From assembly GCA_036186865.1 (NCBI GenBank), contig AP025056.1, positions 34,305,095-34,369,094 on the forward strand: a DNA stretch of 64,000 bases, given 5' to 3'. Both the position numbers and the translations under genes were made by a program. Within the stretch, counting starts at the first letter, position 1. Every line of letters begins with the position of its first letter. This stretch comes from Eustoma russellianum (taxonomy: Eukaryota; Streptophyta; Magnoliopsida; Gentianales; Gentianaceae). This document shows positions 54,943-64,000 of this stretch, in pieces. The notes under the pieces are model-generated. The model ran no database searches, was not told the DNA's origin, and saw only the letters and a program-made list of their open reading frames with translations.

Positions 54943-56680
54943 TGAAATAAAGTCACATCCCATAATCATGGTCATAAGAACCATAGGTATGAGGATGATC
55001 ATGTTATTAGTAACATGCAAGTACATTAGAGAACAACACCCATGCAAATACACCTCCTTAGACTATGATCATTAAAATACACATCATGATGATGGTGATG
55101 AATTCATGGTCTTCGATGGAGGCTCAAACAGCCCCATCTTAAAAGGATAACGGTGTAGTTGTGGTGATGATCATCAAAGATGGTAACTTTTATGACATGC
55201 ATTATAGTATAGGTTATATTGCATCATAAACATACTATATCATGGCAAATATCATGCAAATACACTCTCATACATAGGAAAACAAAGGAGATGATGGTAA
55301 TCCAACATACACATATGAAGATGATGTTTAATGAGGTTCTTAGTACACTTTTCAAGAAAGTGTACTCATTTGACTACATTTTACATAGAAGATGATGCAT
55401 GCATGTTTGCTCTTCATTTCTTAGGCCATTCACGTCCTCAAGGGGGGCTGTCCATGCTAGGATTTTACCATGCATGTCCTATTTAGATATCATCCTAACA
55501 ATATTCATGAACTGTACAAGAATAACACACATGCATACATAGTTTAAGCATGCAAGTACACTTTTTATGACTTGATGATAAGAGCTTTATTTTAACATGT
55601 GAATGCATGATCCATCCTTTGATACGAACATAGGAGACTCATTTTTAAACAATTTAGAAGAAGCTAAGAAGAATACTTACCTTTTCTCTTGATCCTTACA
55701 ATTAAGAAGGAAAAGATTGCTTCTTTCCTTCACCTTGATGACTCACGGCCCTAAGGGCCAAAATGGAAAGAAAATGAGTTAGTTTTTGAAGTGTGGGAAC
55801 TAAGAAGGAGCTAAGATTAATTCTTAAGAGAACTTACCCTTGAATACCTTGAAGATCCGTACTTGGTTGGCTAAAAACAATTCTTTCTACCTCCTTCAGG
55901 GTGCTCACAGTGAAGGCCCTAAATGAAGGGGTGTGATGAACTCTTTGTAAAAGGATTGGTGGTAAGAGAAAGGTGTAGCAAGGAAAGGGAGATTCTTACC
56001 TTTGGACTGAAGCTTGAGAATTGTTTTGAAGATGGAAGATTTTTCTTCCTTCCTTGGATGTGCCTGCGTATGAAGGGTGGGAAGTGAGGGTGGAAGAATT
56101 CTTTTTAGAGAGAGATAGAAAGGTGTGTGGGGAGAATTTGATGAGAGAGAGTGAGGTGAGTGAAAATGGAATAGAATGAAGCGAAGTTTGTGAAAGAGGT
56201 TTATTTTTATGTCTTCCATCCATGCTTGACCGAAATTCTTGTATAGTGGGGTGGACGATTGGTTTCCTTGGTTGAAGAAGTGAGTGGGGGGAAAAGTTTT
56301 ATGCATGAAACCTTAGTGGGTGGAAGTCTTTCTTGTGTAAGAACTTGTAATGGTGAGTGGAAAAATTAAAAATGAAGAAATTAAGGAAAATTTGGGGGAA
56401 TAATGTAGGGTGGCCGGATAGGGTAGGGTGTAACTGGGGGTTGAATTTCCTATCTTATCCTTTCTTTGTTTCTTTTCAGTGTAGTTTTCTTTTTTCCTTT
56501 ATTTAATTCCTAAATAAAACTTGTACTAATTCTTTTATTTACAAATTAATTAGCCTGCATTCATTAGGTTAATTTAGTAGTTCCAAAATTTATTTAAGAT
56601 AACATTTACAAACCTTATACTAAGTTACGGCATAACAACGAAGTTTATTCTGAGCAGGTAATGGGAGTTGGGGTGTAACA
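54943..56680 (-). repeat. LTR fragment of chromovirus C
   Basis: Matches 49006-50739 of LTR B over its whole length with few differences, and has the same sense start (plus-strand end GGGTGTAACA). Its left half is missing. The three donor-like sites are at 55679, 55836 and 55998. Confidence 0.85.
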
Positions 56681-57402
56681 TTCCCCCCTTATAAAAAGTT
56701 TCGGCCTTGAAACTTACATACCTTAGTCGAAGAGCTAAGGGTATTACTCTCTCATCTGTCGCTCTGGTTCCCAAGTCGCTTCTCGTTTGGTGTAATTACT
56801 CCATTGAACCTTAACGAACGGAATTGACTTACTTCGTAGCACTTTTTCCGTTCGGTCTAGAATACACACCGGCACCTCGTCATAAGATGCATCACCCCGA
56901 ATCTCCAGCTGCTGATTCTCCAATACATGACTCGGATCATGTATGTATCCCGCAGCTGCGACACATGGAGCACATCATACATCTGTGATAATGAAGGCGG
57001 TAATGCTAACCGATACGCTACTGATCCGATCCTTTCTAAGATTTCATATGGCCCGATGAAACGAAGACTCAACTTCCCTCTAACACCAAAGCGCTTAACC
57101 CCTTTTATCGGTGAGATCTTCAAATATACCTTTTCGCCAACCCCGAACTCAATTGGTCGATGTTTTGAACCTATCCAGCTCTTACTGCGGTCTTGGGCTA
57201 TCTTCAGCCTCTCACATATTATCTAGGCCTTATCCTTAGTCTGCTCAACCAATGCTGGCCCTGTGATCACTTTCTCACCTACTTCATCCCAATATATTGG
57301 TGATCGGCACTTCCGCCCATACAACGCTTCAAAAGGTGCCATTCCAATTGAGCTATGATAGCTATTGTTATACAAAAACTCCATCAGCTTCACGGATATA
57401 TC
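56681..57402 (-). pseudogene. Chromovirus C integrase end and chromodomain
   Basis: From right to left on the minus strand: VKLMEFLYNNSYHSSIGMAP, FEALYGRKCRSPIYWDEVGE, a stop near 57227, MKISPIKGVKRFGVRGKLSL, FIGPYEILERIGSVAYRLAL, then broken chromodomain text (NGV.W near 56800-56830). The PPT and LTR follow at 56681-56690. The fragment starts abruptly at 57402, in the middle of the integrase core. Confidence 0.8.
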
Positions 57403-58242
57403 TAATCATTTGTTTTATCAGTCTACTTGAAGATCGAGTAATCATACGTTTGAACAATATAAGTATGACGATGACCATGACTTATATTCAGACTAGATAT
57501 CGTGTGACAAAGGAATTACTACATGTACTATTCTTAGGCTAGTTGGATTGTACTCGTATGAATTAGGTAGTCGTAATGCCTTGCTAGAGGCCAATTCTGA
57601 CTTGTTGGTTTAATAGAGATTTAACCGACTGCCAATTAATATGGGCCTATCATGTCACACACAAGAATGCGTATGGGGTGAGTTTAATATTGGTAATATT
57701 AATAATATTAATATTAGTTATTAATTATTATTATTATTATCATTATTATTAATTTCCGTTTTTCTTTCAATATATTTGTGTGTGTGTGTATTATTGGATA
57801 ATTTTAAAATAATTCAAATCTAATATGGATTTTGATTGGTCTTATCCAATTCTGACAGAATCCATATCTGATATAGATTTTGATTGGCCTCAACCAATCC
57901 GATTTTGAATCGGATTTAAGGTCTATATATATGGATATACAGAGCTTTGTCTCGTACACAAGAGAGAGATCATAGAAAAAACAACCGTTTTGGAGAAAAC
58001 AAGTTCTTTCAGTCGCGCCGTTCCAGAGAGCTAGCACTCCAGCGATAGTATTCATGTGGATACCGACAGGGGATGATCGTATAATCACACCTCCTTCGTT
58101 TGCAGATTTCAAATCTACAGAGGTTAATTTTTGAATTTATTTCATCGAATTAAACGAACAACATAGATCATTGATAGAAAATCAGAGATCGTGTTTTTCT
58201 GCTACACGTTTTTTATAGCAGTGATCTCTTGGATTTCCTAAA
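57403..58242 (+). repeat. 5' LTR of copia element D, first part missing
   Basis: The stretch before the PBS at 58245 has LTR-like features: a TATA-type TCTATATATATGG near 57921, and an AGAGAGAGATC start-site-like region near 57962. The 3' LTR begins TGTTAGTGTATGTGCCC (63717), but that text is not found here, so about the first 300 bp were lost when element C sequence joined at 57402. An ATT-rich simple repeat lies at 57690-57760. Confidence 0.6.
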
Positions 58243-58244
58243 GG

Positions 58245-58257
58245 TGGCATCAGAGAC
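58245..58257 (+). other. Primer-binding site of element D
   Basis: TGGCATCAGAGAC, one base off the initiator Met site TGGTATCAGAG in its first 11 bases. It follows the LTR end TTTCCTAAAGG. Confidence 0.65.
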
Positions 58258-59638
58258 ACTTGTTCTCGTATGAGTCGAATATACCGTGCTGATGTAATTA
58301 TAAGTGATATATTAAATTCGTATGGCATGATATATGTACAAATCCTAAGCCAGATTTCGTATGATAAGAGAGGAATAGTGTTTTTAATTCGTTTTCATGA
58401 GATGATGTAATCCGAGATTATTGTATATGGAAGAATTCGTTTGTCATGTGATGATTAAAACAATTCGGTTTATATCAGACATAAACATGCAATAATGATT
58501 TTGTGAGGGTTTATGTATATTCAAAACAGTTAGATTATCAATTCGGTTGATGATTCTGTTTTAGGGTTCGAATGACAGATTATCAATTCGATTGATGATT
58601 CTGTTTTAGGGTTTTGAATGACAAATATCGATTTGATCGATGCTTCTGTTTTAGGGTTTCGAGTGAGAAATATCAATTTGATTGTTATAATGTGTTTGTG
58701 TAAATATGTTACCATTATTTGATGTCTTTGCATGGTGCATAGCATGCTTTACAACCTATGTGATCGATTTATTCATATTTTTGTTTTTGGGTAAATATGG
58801 CCTGCGCATTGTTTATTCTGTTGTATTTTATTTTGCAAGTAGTTAGGTTTTCTTTGTTATCGTAATAAATGAACAATCAAGCTACCAAGGTGGTGATGGC
58901 AGGACATACCAAGAACGAATGGATTCCATGGAGATGGAGGCACTAGCTCAAGATTAGAAGATATGTACTATTGTAAATGTTGTAATAGGTAGCCTTTCAC
59001 ATAGGGTAGCGTTTATGATCTTCATTATTCTCATGAAGGTCATATTTAGTTTGGACATGCTATGTCACGTTTACATATTTATCATTTGGTATGCGATGCG
59101 TGGATGATATATTATATATACATAAAAGATGCTTGGATATAATGATATGTAATGCAAGACATGATCTAAGTTAAACCCTCATTAAAAATTTATGTCATAA
59201 TGCCATCCATGTCTTAAACACCTATTAAAACAAGGATTGTATTAAAGCAGGTATTGCCAAAGTAAATTGCTTTAAACATTCTTTGCTAAGTAGGATGAGT
59301 TATAATGTTACTCATATGTTTAAAATTGGTTGGACTTATTTAGGCTATCAAAACGGTTTTAGGCCTTAAGACATTAGATAGAATTTAACATACTATGACA
59401 TATGATGTCATTATTCCATAAATTTTAAGAGTTACATGAGATGTAATTGGTAAAGAATTTACCTACCTAAATAACTTGATTTCAAGCATCATGCCAAAGC
59501 TGAGTTTAGAATTAAGTGAAATATGAATCTTAGCTCACTAAAAATGTTTCTTTATAGGATTGTGTTTTAGTGAGAGTTTAATAAATTTTAACCTCGTTAT
59601 TAATTAAAATGTGACTTTGCATATTTTGTAGATCAAAA
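58258..59638 (+). other. Leader of element D with a 45-bp minisatellite
   Basis: No gene. Positions 58534-58684 hold three full and one partial 45-bp repeats (ATTATCAATTCGGTTGATGA, then TTCTGTTTTAGGGTT and a GAATGACA end). The rest is AT-rich leader sequence. Confidence 0.75.
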
Positions 59639-60464
59639 ATGGCTGCTAATAACATTTCCACCTTATCATTGAGATCTATCCTTAAGAAGGAAAAACTGAA
59701 AGAATGTGGGACTAATTTTGTTGACAGGTTTCAGAACCTGAGAATTGTTCTCAAGCAAGAAAAAAAGGCCTACGTGCTCAAAGAAGCTATCCTTGAAACC
59801 CCTCATGTTGATGCTCCTACTGCTGTTAAGAACAAGCATAACAACCATGTGGAAGATTCGAACTACGTAGGATGTCTTATGCTGGCAACTATGTGTCCAG
59901 GACTTCAGAAGGATCTGGAACACTTAGAGGCTTATGAGATGAGTGTGCATCTCAAACAAACATTCCAACAACAGACTAAGTAGGATAGGTTTGACACCGC
60001 TGCTGCATTATTTGACTGTAAGATGTCTGAAGCTGAATCTGTTAGCGCTCATGTTTTGAACTTAAAAAGTTGTATAGATCACCTTGCAAGAATTGGATAT
60101 CTCTTGAGTTTAGAAATCGCCACGGATTTGATCGTACACTCTTTACTTAGTAGTTTCTCTCAGTTCGTCATAAACTACAATATGAATGAAAATGGAAACG
60201 TCCATTACTAAGCTGCATGATATGCTCAAACCTGCTGAGGGGAATATCAAAAAGCCTACCCAAGTATTGAGTGTCAATATTAAACAAATGAAAAAGAAAG
60301 GTAAAGGCAAGTGTAAGGGAAAAGGTGCCAAAGTTGCAAAAGTTGCAAAATGGTCAAAGGAGCAAGCTAAATCGAAACCTGAACCCAAGGGAAAGGTTCC
60401 TAAGGAAGGGACTTGTTTCCATTGAAACAAGCCTGGGCATTGGAAAAGAAATTGTGATATTTAT
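59639..60464 (+). pseudogene. Element D gag
   Basis: ATG at 59639 opens MAANNISTLSLRSILKKEKL and NFVDRFQNLRIVLKQEKKAY, the typical gag start of this copia group, then SNYVGCLMLATMCPGLQKDL. In-frame TAG at 59981. The frame goes on (DTAAALFDCKMSEAESVSAH) to a shift near 60180. A Lys-rich stretch leads to the zinc knuckle TCFH-stop-NKPGHWKRNC, where TGA at 60423-60425 replaces the second Cys. Confidence 0.85.
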
Positions 60465-61985
60465 TTGAATGAGTTGAAGAAGCTGAAGGGTAGTGCGACT
60501 ACATCGTCAGGTATTTATGTTATGGAAATTAATTTATCTACTTCTTCTTCATGGGTATTAGATACCGGATGTGGATCCCATATTTGTACAAATATGCTGG
60601 GGCTCAAAAGGAGTAGGATGCTGAAGAAGGGTGAAGTGGACATACGTGTTGGCAATAGAGCAAGAGTTGTTGATATAGCTGTAGGGACGTATGAACTTGT
60701 CTTTCCCAATGGGCTTTTGTTAGTTTTGAACAATTGCTTTTATGTTCCGAATAAGAGTAGGAATCTTATTTCAGTATTAGTTTTGAATGATGAAGGTTAT
60801 TCATTTTTAATTAAAAATAAGAAGTGTTCTATTTTTGATAAAAGTGACTTGCTTTATAGTATTGCAAGTAGCTATAATGGCATTTATGTCCTTAATCTTG
60901 ATGATTCCAATAACGGTGATATTTATAACATATCTTCAAAGAGAACTAAGCCAAATGAATTAAACCCTGCATATTTGTGGCATTGTCTCCTTAGCCATAT
61001 AAATAAGAAGCGCGTATCTAAGCTCCGTCAAGATGGATTATTAGATTCATTTGATTTTGAATCATTTGAAAATTGCGAGTCTTGTTTTCTTGGAAAGATG
61101 ACAAAGGCTCCTTTTACTGGACGTAGTGAAAGTGCTAATGACTTGTTGGGCTTGGTACATACGGATGTATGCGATCCACTTAACATTAGTGTCAAAGGAG
61201 GATTTCAGTATTTTATAACTTTTACTGATGATTTCAATGGGCATGGCTATGTCTATCTAATGAACATGAGTCTTTTGAAATGTTTAGAACTTTTCAAAAT
61301 GTAAGTACAAAATCAACTTGGTAAGACAATTAAAACGCTTTGATCAGATTAAGGTGGTGAATATTTGAGCCAAGAAATTTATGAACATCTAAGAAATTGT
61401 GGAATCATTTCACAGTTGACTCCTCCAGGAACTCCACAATGAAATAATGTTTCTGAAAGGAGAAATTGAACTTTATTAGATATGGTTCGATCTATGATGG
61501 GTCAAGTAGATCTTCCTTTACATTTTTGGGGTTATGCCTTGGATACAGCTACATTCATTTTGAACCGTGTACCATCTAAAGCGGTTGAAAAGACACCACA
61601 GTGGATATGGAATGGTAAGACACCCAGTTTGTCTTTTATTAAGATTTAGGATTGTGAAACTTATGTGAAAAGACTAGTGTCAGATAAGCTAGCTCCAAAG
61701 TCTATCAAATGTATTTTTGTGGGGTATCCTAAGGAAACTAAAGGGTACTATTTCTATATTCTCTTAGAGAACGAAGTGTTTGTTGCTCGAAATGGAATCT
61801 TTTAAGAAAAGGAGTTTCTCTCTAAGAGAACTAGTGGGAGTATGATACAACTTGAGGAAACTCAAGTTCCACAAGATATCATTGAACCGTCTTTAGAGCC
61901 AATTTCAGAACTACAAACAGCTGTGGAGCCTAAAATGTAACACTATTCCAACACAGATCTAATAGGATACATCGTCTCACAGAGA
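60465..61985 (+). pseudogene. Element D protease and integrase
   Basis: Open from 60465 to 61304. Protease: SSSWVLDTGCGSHICTNM (the DTG of this group) and LNNCFYVPNKSRNLISVLVL. Zinc domain: YLWHCLLSHINKKRVSKLRQ (His pair kept) and ENCESCFLGKMTKAPF (Cys pair kept). Core: VHTDVCDPLNISVKGGF with the first Asp, FITFTDDFNGHGYVYLM. After 61304, in other frames: GGEYLSQEIYEHLRNCGI, PPGTPQ-stop-NNVSERRN with the Glu, and GYALDTATFILNRVPSKAVE. Stops at 61302, 61439, 61467 and 61647 make it dead. Confidence 0.85.
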
Positions 61986-63040
61986 GATATGGATTTCTTG
62001 TGGCGGGTGATAGTGAAGTTATGCTTATAAATCAAGATGAGCCTGCTACCCATCAAGAAGCTGTGTTAGGTCCAGATTCAGATAAATGGTTTGGAGCCAT
62101 GAAGTCTGAAATGCAATCCAAGTTTGAAAACCAAGTTTGGTCTTTAATTGATCATCCAGAGAGTATTATGACTATTGGTTGCAAATGGGTTTTCAAGAAG
62201 AAAACTGACATGGACGGGAATGTGCAAACCTACAAAGCAAGGCATTTTGGTAAAGGTCTCAAGCAAACTCATAGTATAGACTATGACAAAACCTTTTCAC
62301 CAGTTGCTATACTTAAGTCTATTAAGATTCTTCTTGCCATTGCAGCATACTATGATTATGAGATATGTCAAATGGATGTCAAAACCACATTCCTTAATGG
62401 AAATTTACTTGAGGATGTGTACATGACACAACCTTAGGGTTTCGTAAATCCCAAGAATTCAAAGAAGGTTTGCAAGCTTCAATGATCTATTTATGGATTG
62501 AAGCAAGCATCTCGAAGCTGGAATCTTACCTGAGGATTTTGTAAAATCTCGAGAATTCAAAGAAGCTTTGCAAGCTTCAAAGATCCATTTATGGTTTGAA
62601 GCAAGCATCTTGAAGCTGGAATCTTCGTTTTGATGAAACAGTTAAGAACTTTGGTTTCAGCAAGAATGAAGATGAACCTTGTGTTTACAAGATGGTTAAT
62701 GGGAGTGCAGTAGAGTTTTTAGTTTTATATGTGGATGACATATTGCTTATTGGAAATGATATCCTTACCTTGCAAAAGGTTAAGACTTGGTTAGGGAATT
62801 CCTTCTCAATGAAAGTCTTAGGTGAGGCTACCTGTATCCTAGGTATTAAGATCTATAGAGATAGATCAAGAAGGATAATATGTTTGAGTCGAAGTACATG
62901 CATAGATAAAAATGTTTAAGAGGTTCAACATGCAAGAGTCAAAGAAAAGATTCTTGTCTATGCCTCATGGAATTCATCTAAGCAAGAATCAATGTCCTCA
63001 GACATCTGATGATTGAGATCGAATAAATAAAATTCCTTAT
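61986..63040 (+). pseudogene. Element D reverse transcriptase with internal duplication
   Basis: The open part 62000-62437 shows KWFGAMKSEMQSKFENQVWS, TIGCKWVFKKKTDMDGNVQT, SIDYDKTFSPVAILKSIKIL and ICQMDVKTTFLNGNLLEDVY with the first Asp block. A TAG at 62435 follows. The next block (VCKLQ-stop-SIYGLKQASRSWN) is present twice in tandem (62438-62527 and 62534-62625), shifting the frame. The active site LVLYVDDILLIGNDI (62710-62755) survives in the open segment 62692-62919. Confidence 0.85.
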
Positions 63041-63696
63041 GCTTATACTATAGGATCGACTATGTATGCCATGTTATGTACTAGACCAGATGTCTCATAT
63101 TCATTGAGCACAAGTAGACATCAAGTTGATCCGGGTGAAGGTCACGGGACAGCTGTCAAGAATATTCTTAAGTACCTTAGAAGGACTAAAGATGTATTCT
63201 TAGTTTATGGAGGTTTGGATGACGAGTTAGTTGTAAATGGTTACACGCATGCTAGTTTCCAAACCGACATCGATCACAATCAGGTTTTGTACTCACATTG
63301 AATGGTGGAGCTATTAGTTGGAAGAGTTCAAAACAAAGCATTGTGGCTGATTCTACAACAGAGGCTGAGTATATAGCAGCATCAGATACAACCAAGGAAG
63401 CAGTTTGGATGAAGAAGTTCATCAATCAGCTAGGAGTGGTACCTAGCATTGCAAATCCTGTGGTCATTTATTGTGACTACAATGGTGCCATAGCACAAGA
63501 AAAAGAACCCAGGTCCCATCAGAGATCTAAACATATACTCAGGTGTTATCATCTAATTCGAGACATCATCGATGGAGGAGATGTCAAGATATGCAAAGCT
63601 GACACAAACGGTAACATAGCGGATCTATTGACTAAGCCTCTCTCATGGGTCAAGCATGATCAGCACACTAGATCTATAGGTCTCAGACATTTGTAG
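63041..63696 (+). pseudogene. Element D RNase H and pol end
   Basis: MYAMLCTRPDVSYSLSTSRH, LKYLRRTKDVFLVYGG and the first RNase H Asp region (GYTHASFQTDIDHNQ; the first Asp of the usual GY.DADF is His here), a stop at 63299, then NGGAISWKSSKQSIVADSTT, EAEYIAASDTTKEAVWMKKF, VIYCDYNGAIAQEKEPRSHQ and ADLLTKPLSWVKHDQHTRSI. The last 132 codons are open and end at the natural stop 63694-63696. Confidence 0.85.
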
Positions 63697-63703
63697 GCCT
63701 ACT

Positions 63704-63715
63704 GCAAGTGGACGA
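63704..63715 (+). other. Polypurine tract of element D
   Basis: GCAAGTGGACGA immediately before the 3' LTR. One pyrimidine (C) interrupts what is normally GTGGGAGA in this group, so the tract is weakened. Confidence 0.65.
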
Positions 63716-63716
63716 T

Positions 63717-64000
63717 TGTTAGTGTATGTGCCCTAGGACATTGATTTGGATCTTTATGTTATACATTTATTATTAATAAAGTGATTTAATTATCATTATT
63801 GTTGGTTAGTATGTTACACAATTATGATATATGTCCCTGGTTTATTATTGTTATAGATATAATAAAATTTCCTTTCCATAAAAAAAATTATTGTTATAGA
63901 TATAAAATAATTTATAACCAGTATGAGTATTCATTTGATAATCATGAGATGATTATGTGTATGATGATACAAATCAATTTCATAGATACTTATTAAAGAA
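63717..64000 (+). repeat. 3' LTR of element D, cut by the window end
   Basis: Begins TGTTAGTGTATGTGCCCTAG after the PPT. The first 284 bp are AT-rich with a duplicated ATTATTGTTATAGATATAA motif (63845 and 63887). The rest lies beyond the window. Confidence 0.75.

Larger units (their letters stand above)
57403..64000 (+). mobile_element. Ty1/copia element D (TNT1/Tork-like), decayed
   Basis: Plus-strand order LTR fragment, PBS, 1.4 kb leader, gag, protease, integrase, RT, RNase H, PPT, start of the 3' LTR. The gag start and the protease/integrase text are of the type commonly annotated as TNT1-94-like pol in plants. Numerous stops occur, and RT carries an internal tandem duplication. Confidence 0.85.

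Overview
This window is transposable-element DNA from a flowering plant nuclear genome, very probably a dicot. I found no host gene I could defend. The evidence is the element set itself: Ty3/gypsy chromoviruses with tRNA-iMet primer sites, a Sirevirus-type Ty1/copia element with an env-like third ORF, other Ty1/copia elements, L1-type LINEs with a plant ORF1 (DUF4283 plus CCHC knuckle) and RNase H, and an RTE-type LINE tail. The sequence is AT-rich. Species cannot be told from it.

Layout. 1-3754: 5' part of a minus-strand chromovirus (E1: gag, leader, PBS, 2.5 kb LTR). 3755-7600: microsatellite-rich DNA with an ORF1-only LINE (4392-6541) and two short LINE tails. 7604-12935: decayed plus-strand Ty1/copia element with both LTRs. 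12936-14570: nothing recognised. 14571-15003: LTR-like piece. 15010-17310: minus-strand gypsy element reduced to two LTRs and a 238-bp interior.

17316-47120 is one plus-strand chromovirus (A) split by three insertions: an L1-type LINE in its LTR (19997-26070), a minus-strand gag-only gypsy element in the gag region (27689-34452, itself carrying an RTE LINE tail), and a minus-strand Sirevirus-like element (35159-45049) between protease and RT. A stops abruptly in integrase at 47120, where a minus-strand chromovirus (B) begins: 3.6 kb LTR, chromodomain, integrase, RNase H, RT, protease, gag. B is fused in its gag to an LTR fragment and integrase/chromodomain tail of a third chromovirus (C, 54943-57402). 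From 57403 to the end lies a plus-strand Ty1/copia element (D) with a truncated 5' LTR; its 3' LTR runs off the window.

The least damaged unit is the Sirevirus-like element. Its LTRs look nearly identical apart from one deletion of roughly 85 bp, its pol is open from integrase to the end of RNase H, and its third ORF is intact at 456 codons. A perfect 20-bp palindrome recurs in its U3 as a roughly 82-bp periodic array, and again just upstream of the third ORF, there followed by a TATA box and an ATG-free leader. This looks like an internal promoter built from the LTR's own regulatory motif and is the main candidate for something undescribed. Other notable points are a roughly 160-bp repeated module ending in splice-donor-like AAGGTAAG inside the chromovirus LTRs, a HAL1-like ORF1-only plant LINE, a gag-only gypsy element with an unplaced acidic region instead of pol, and a TAATG stop-start overlap between LINE ORF1 and ORF2.
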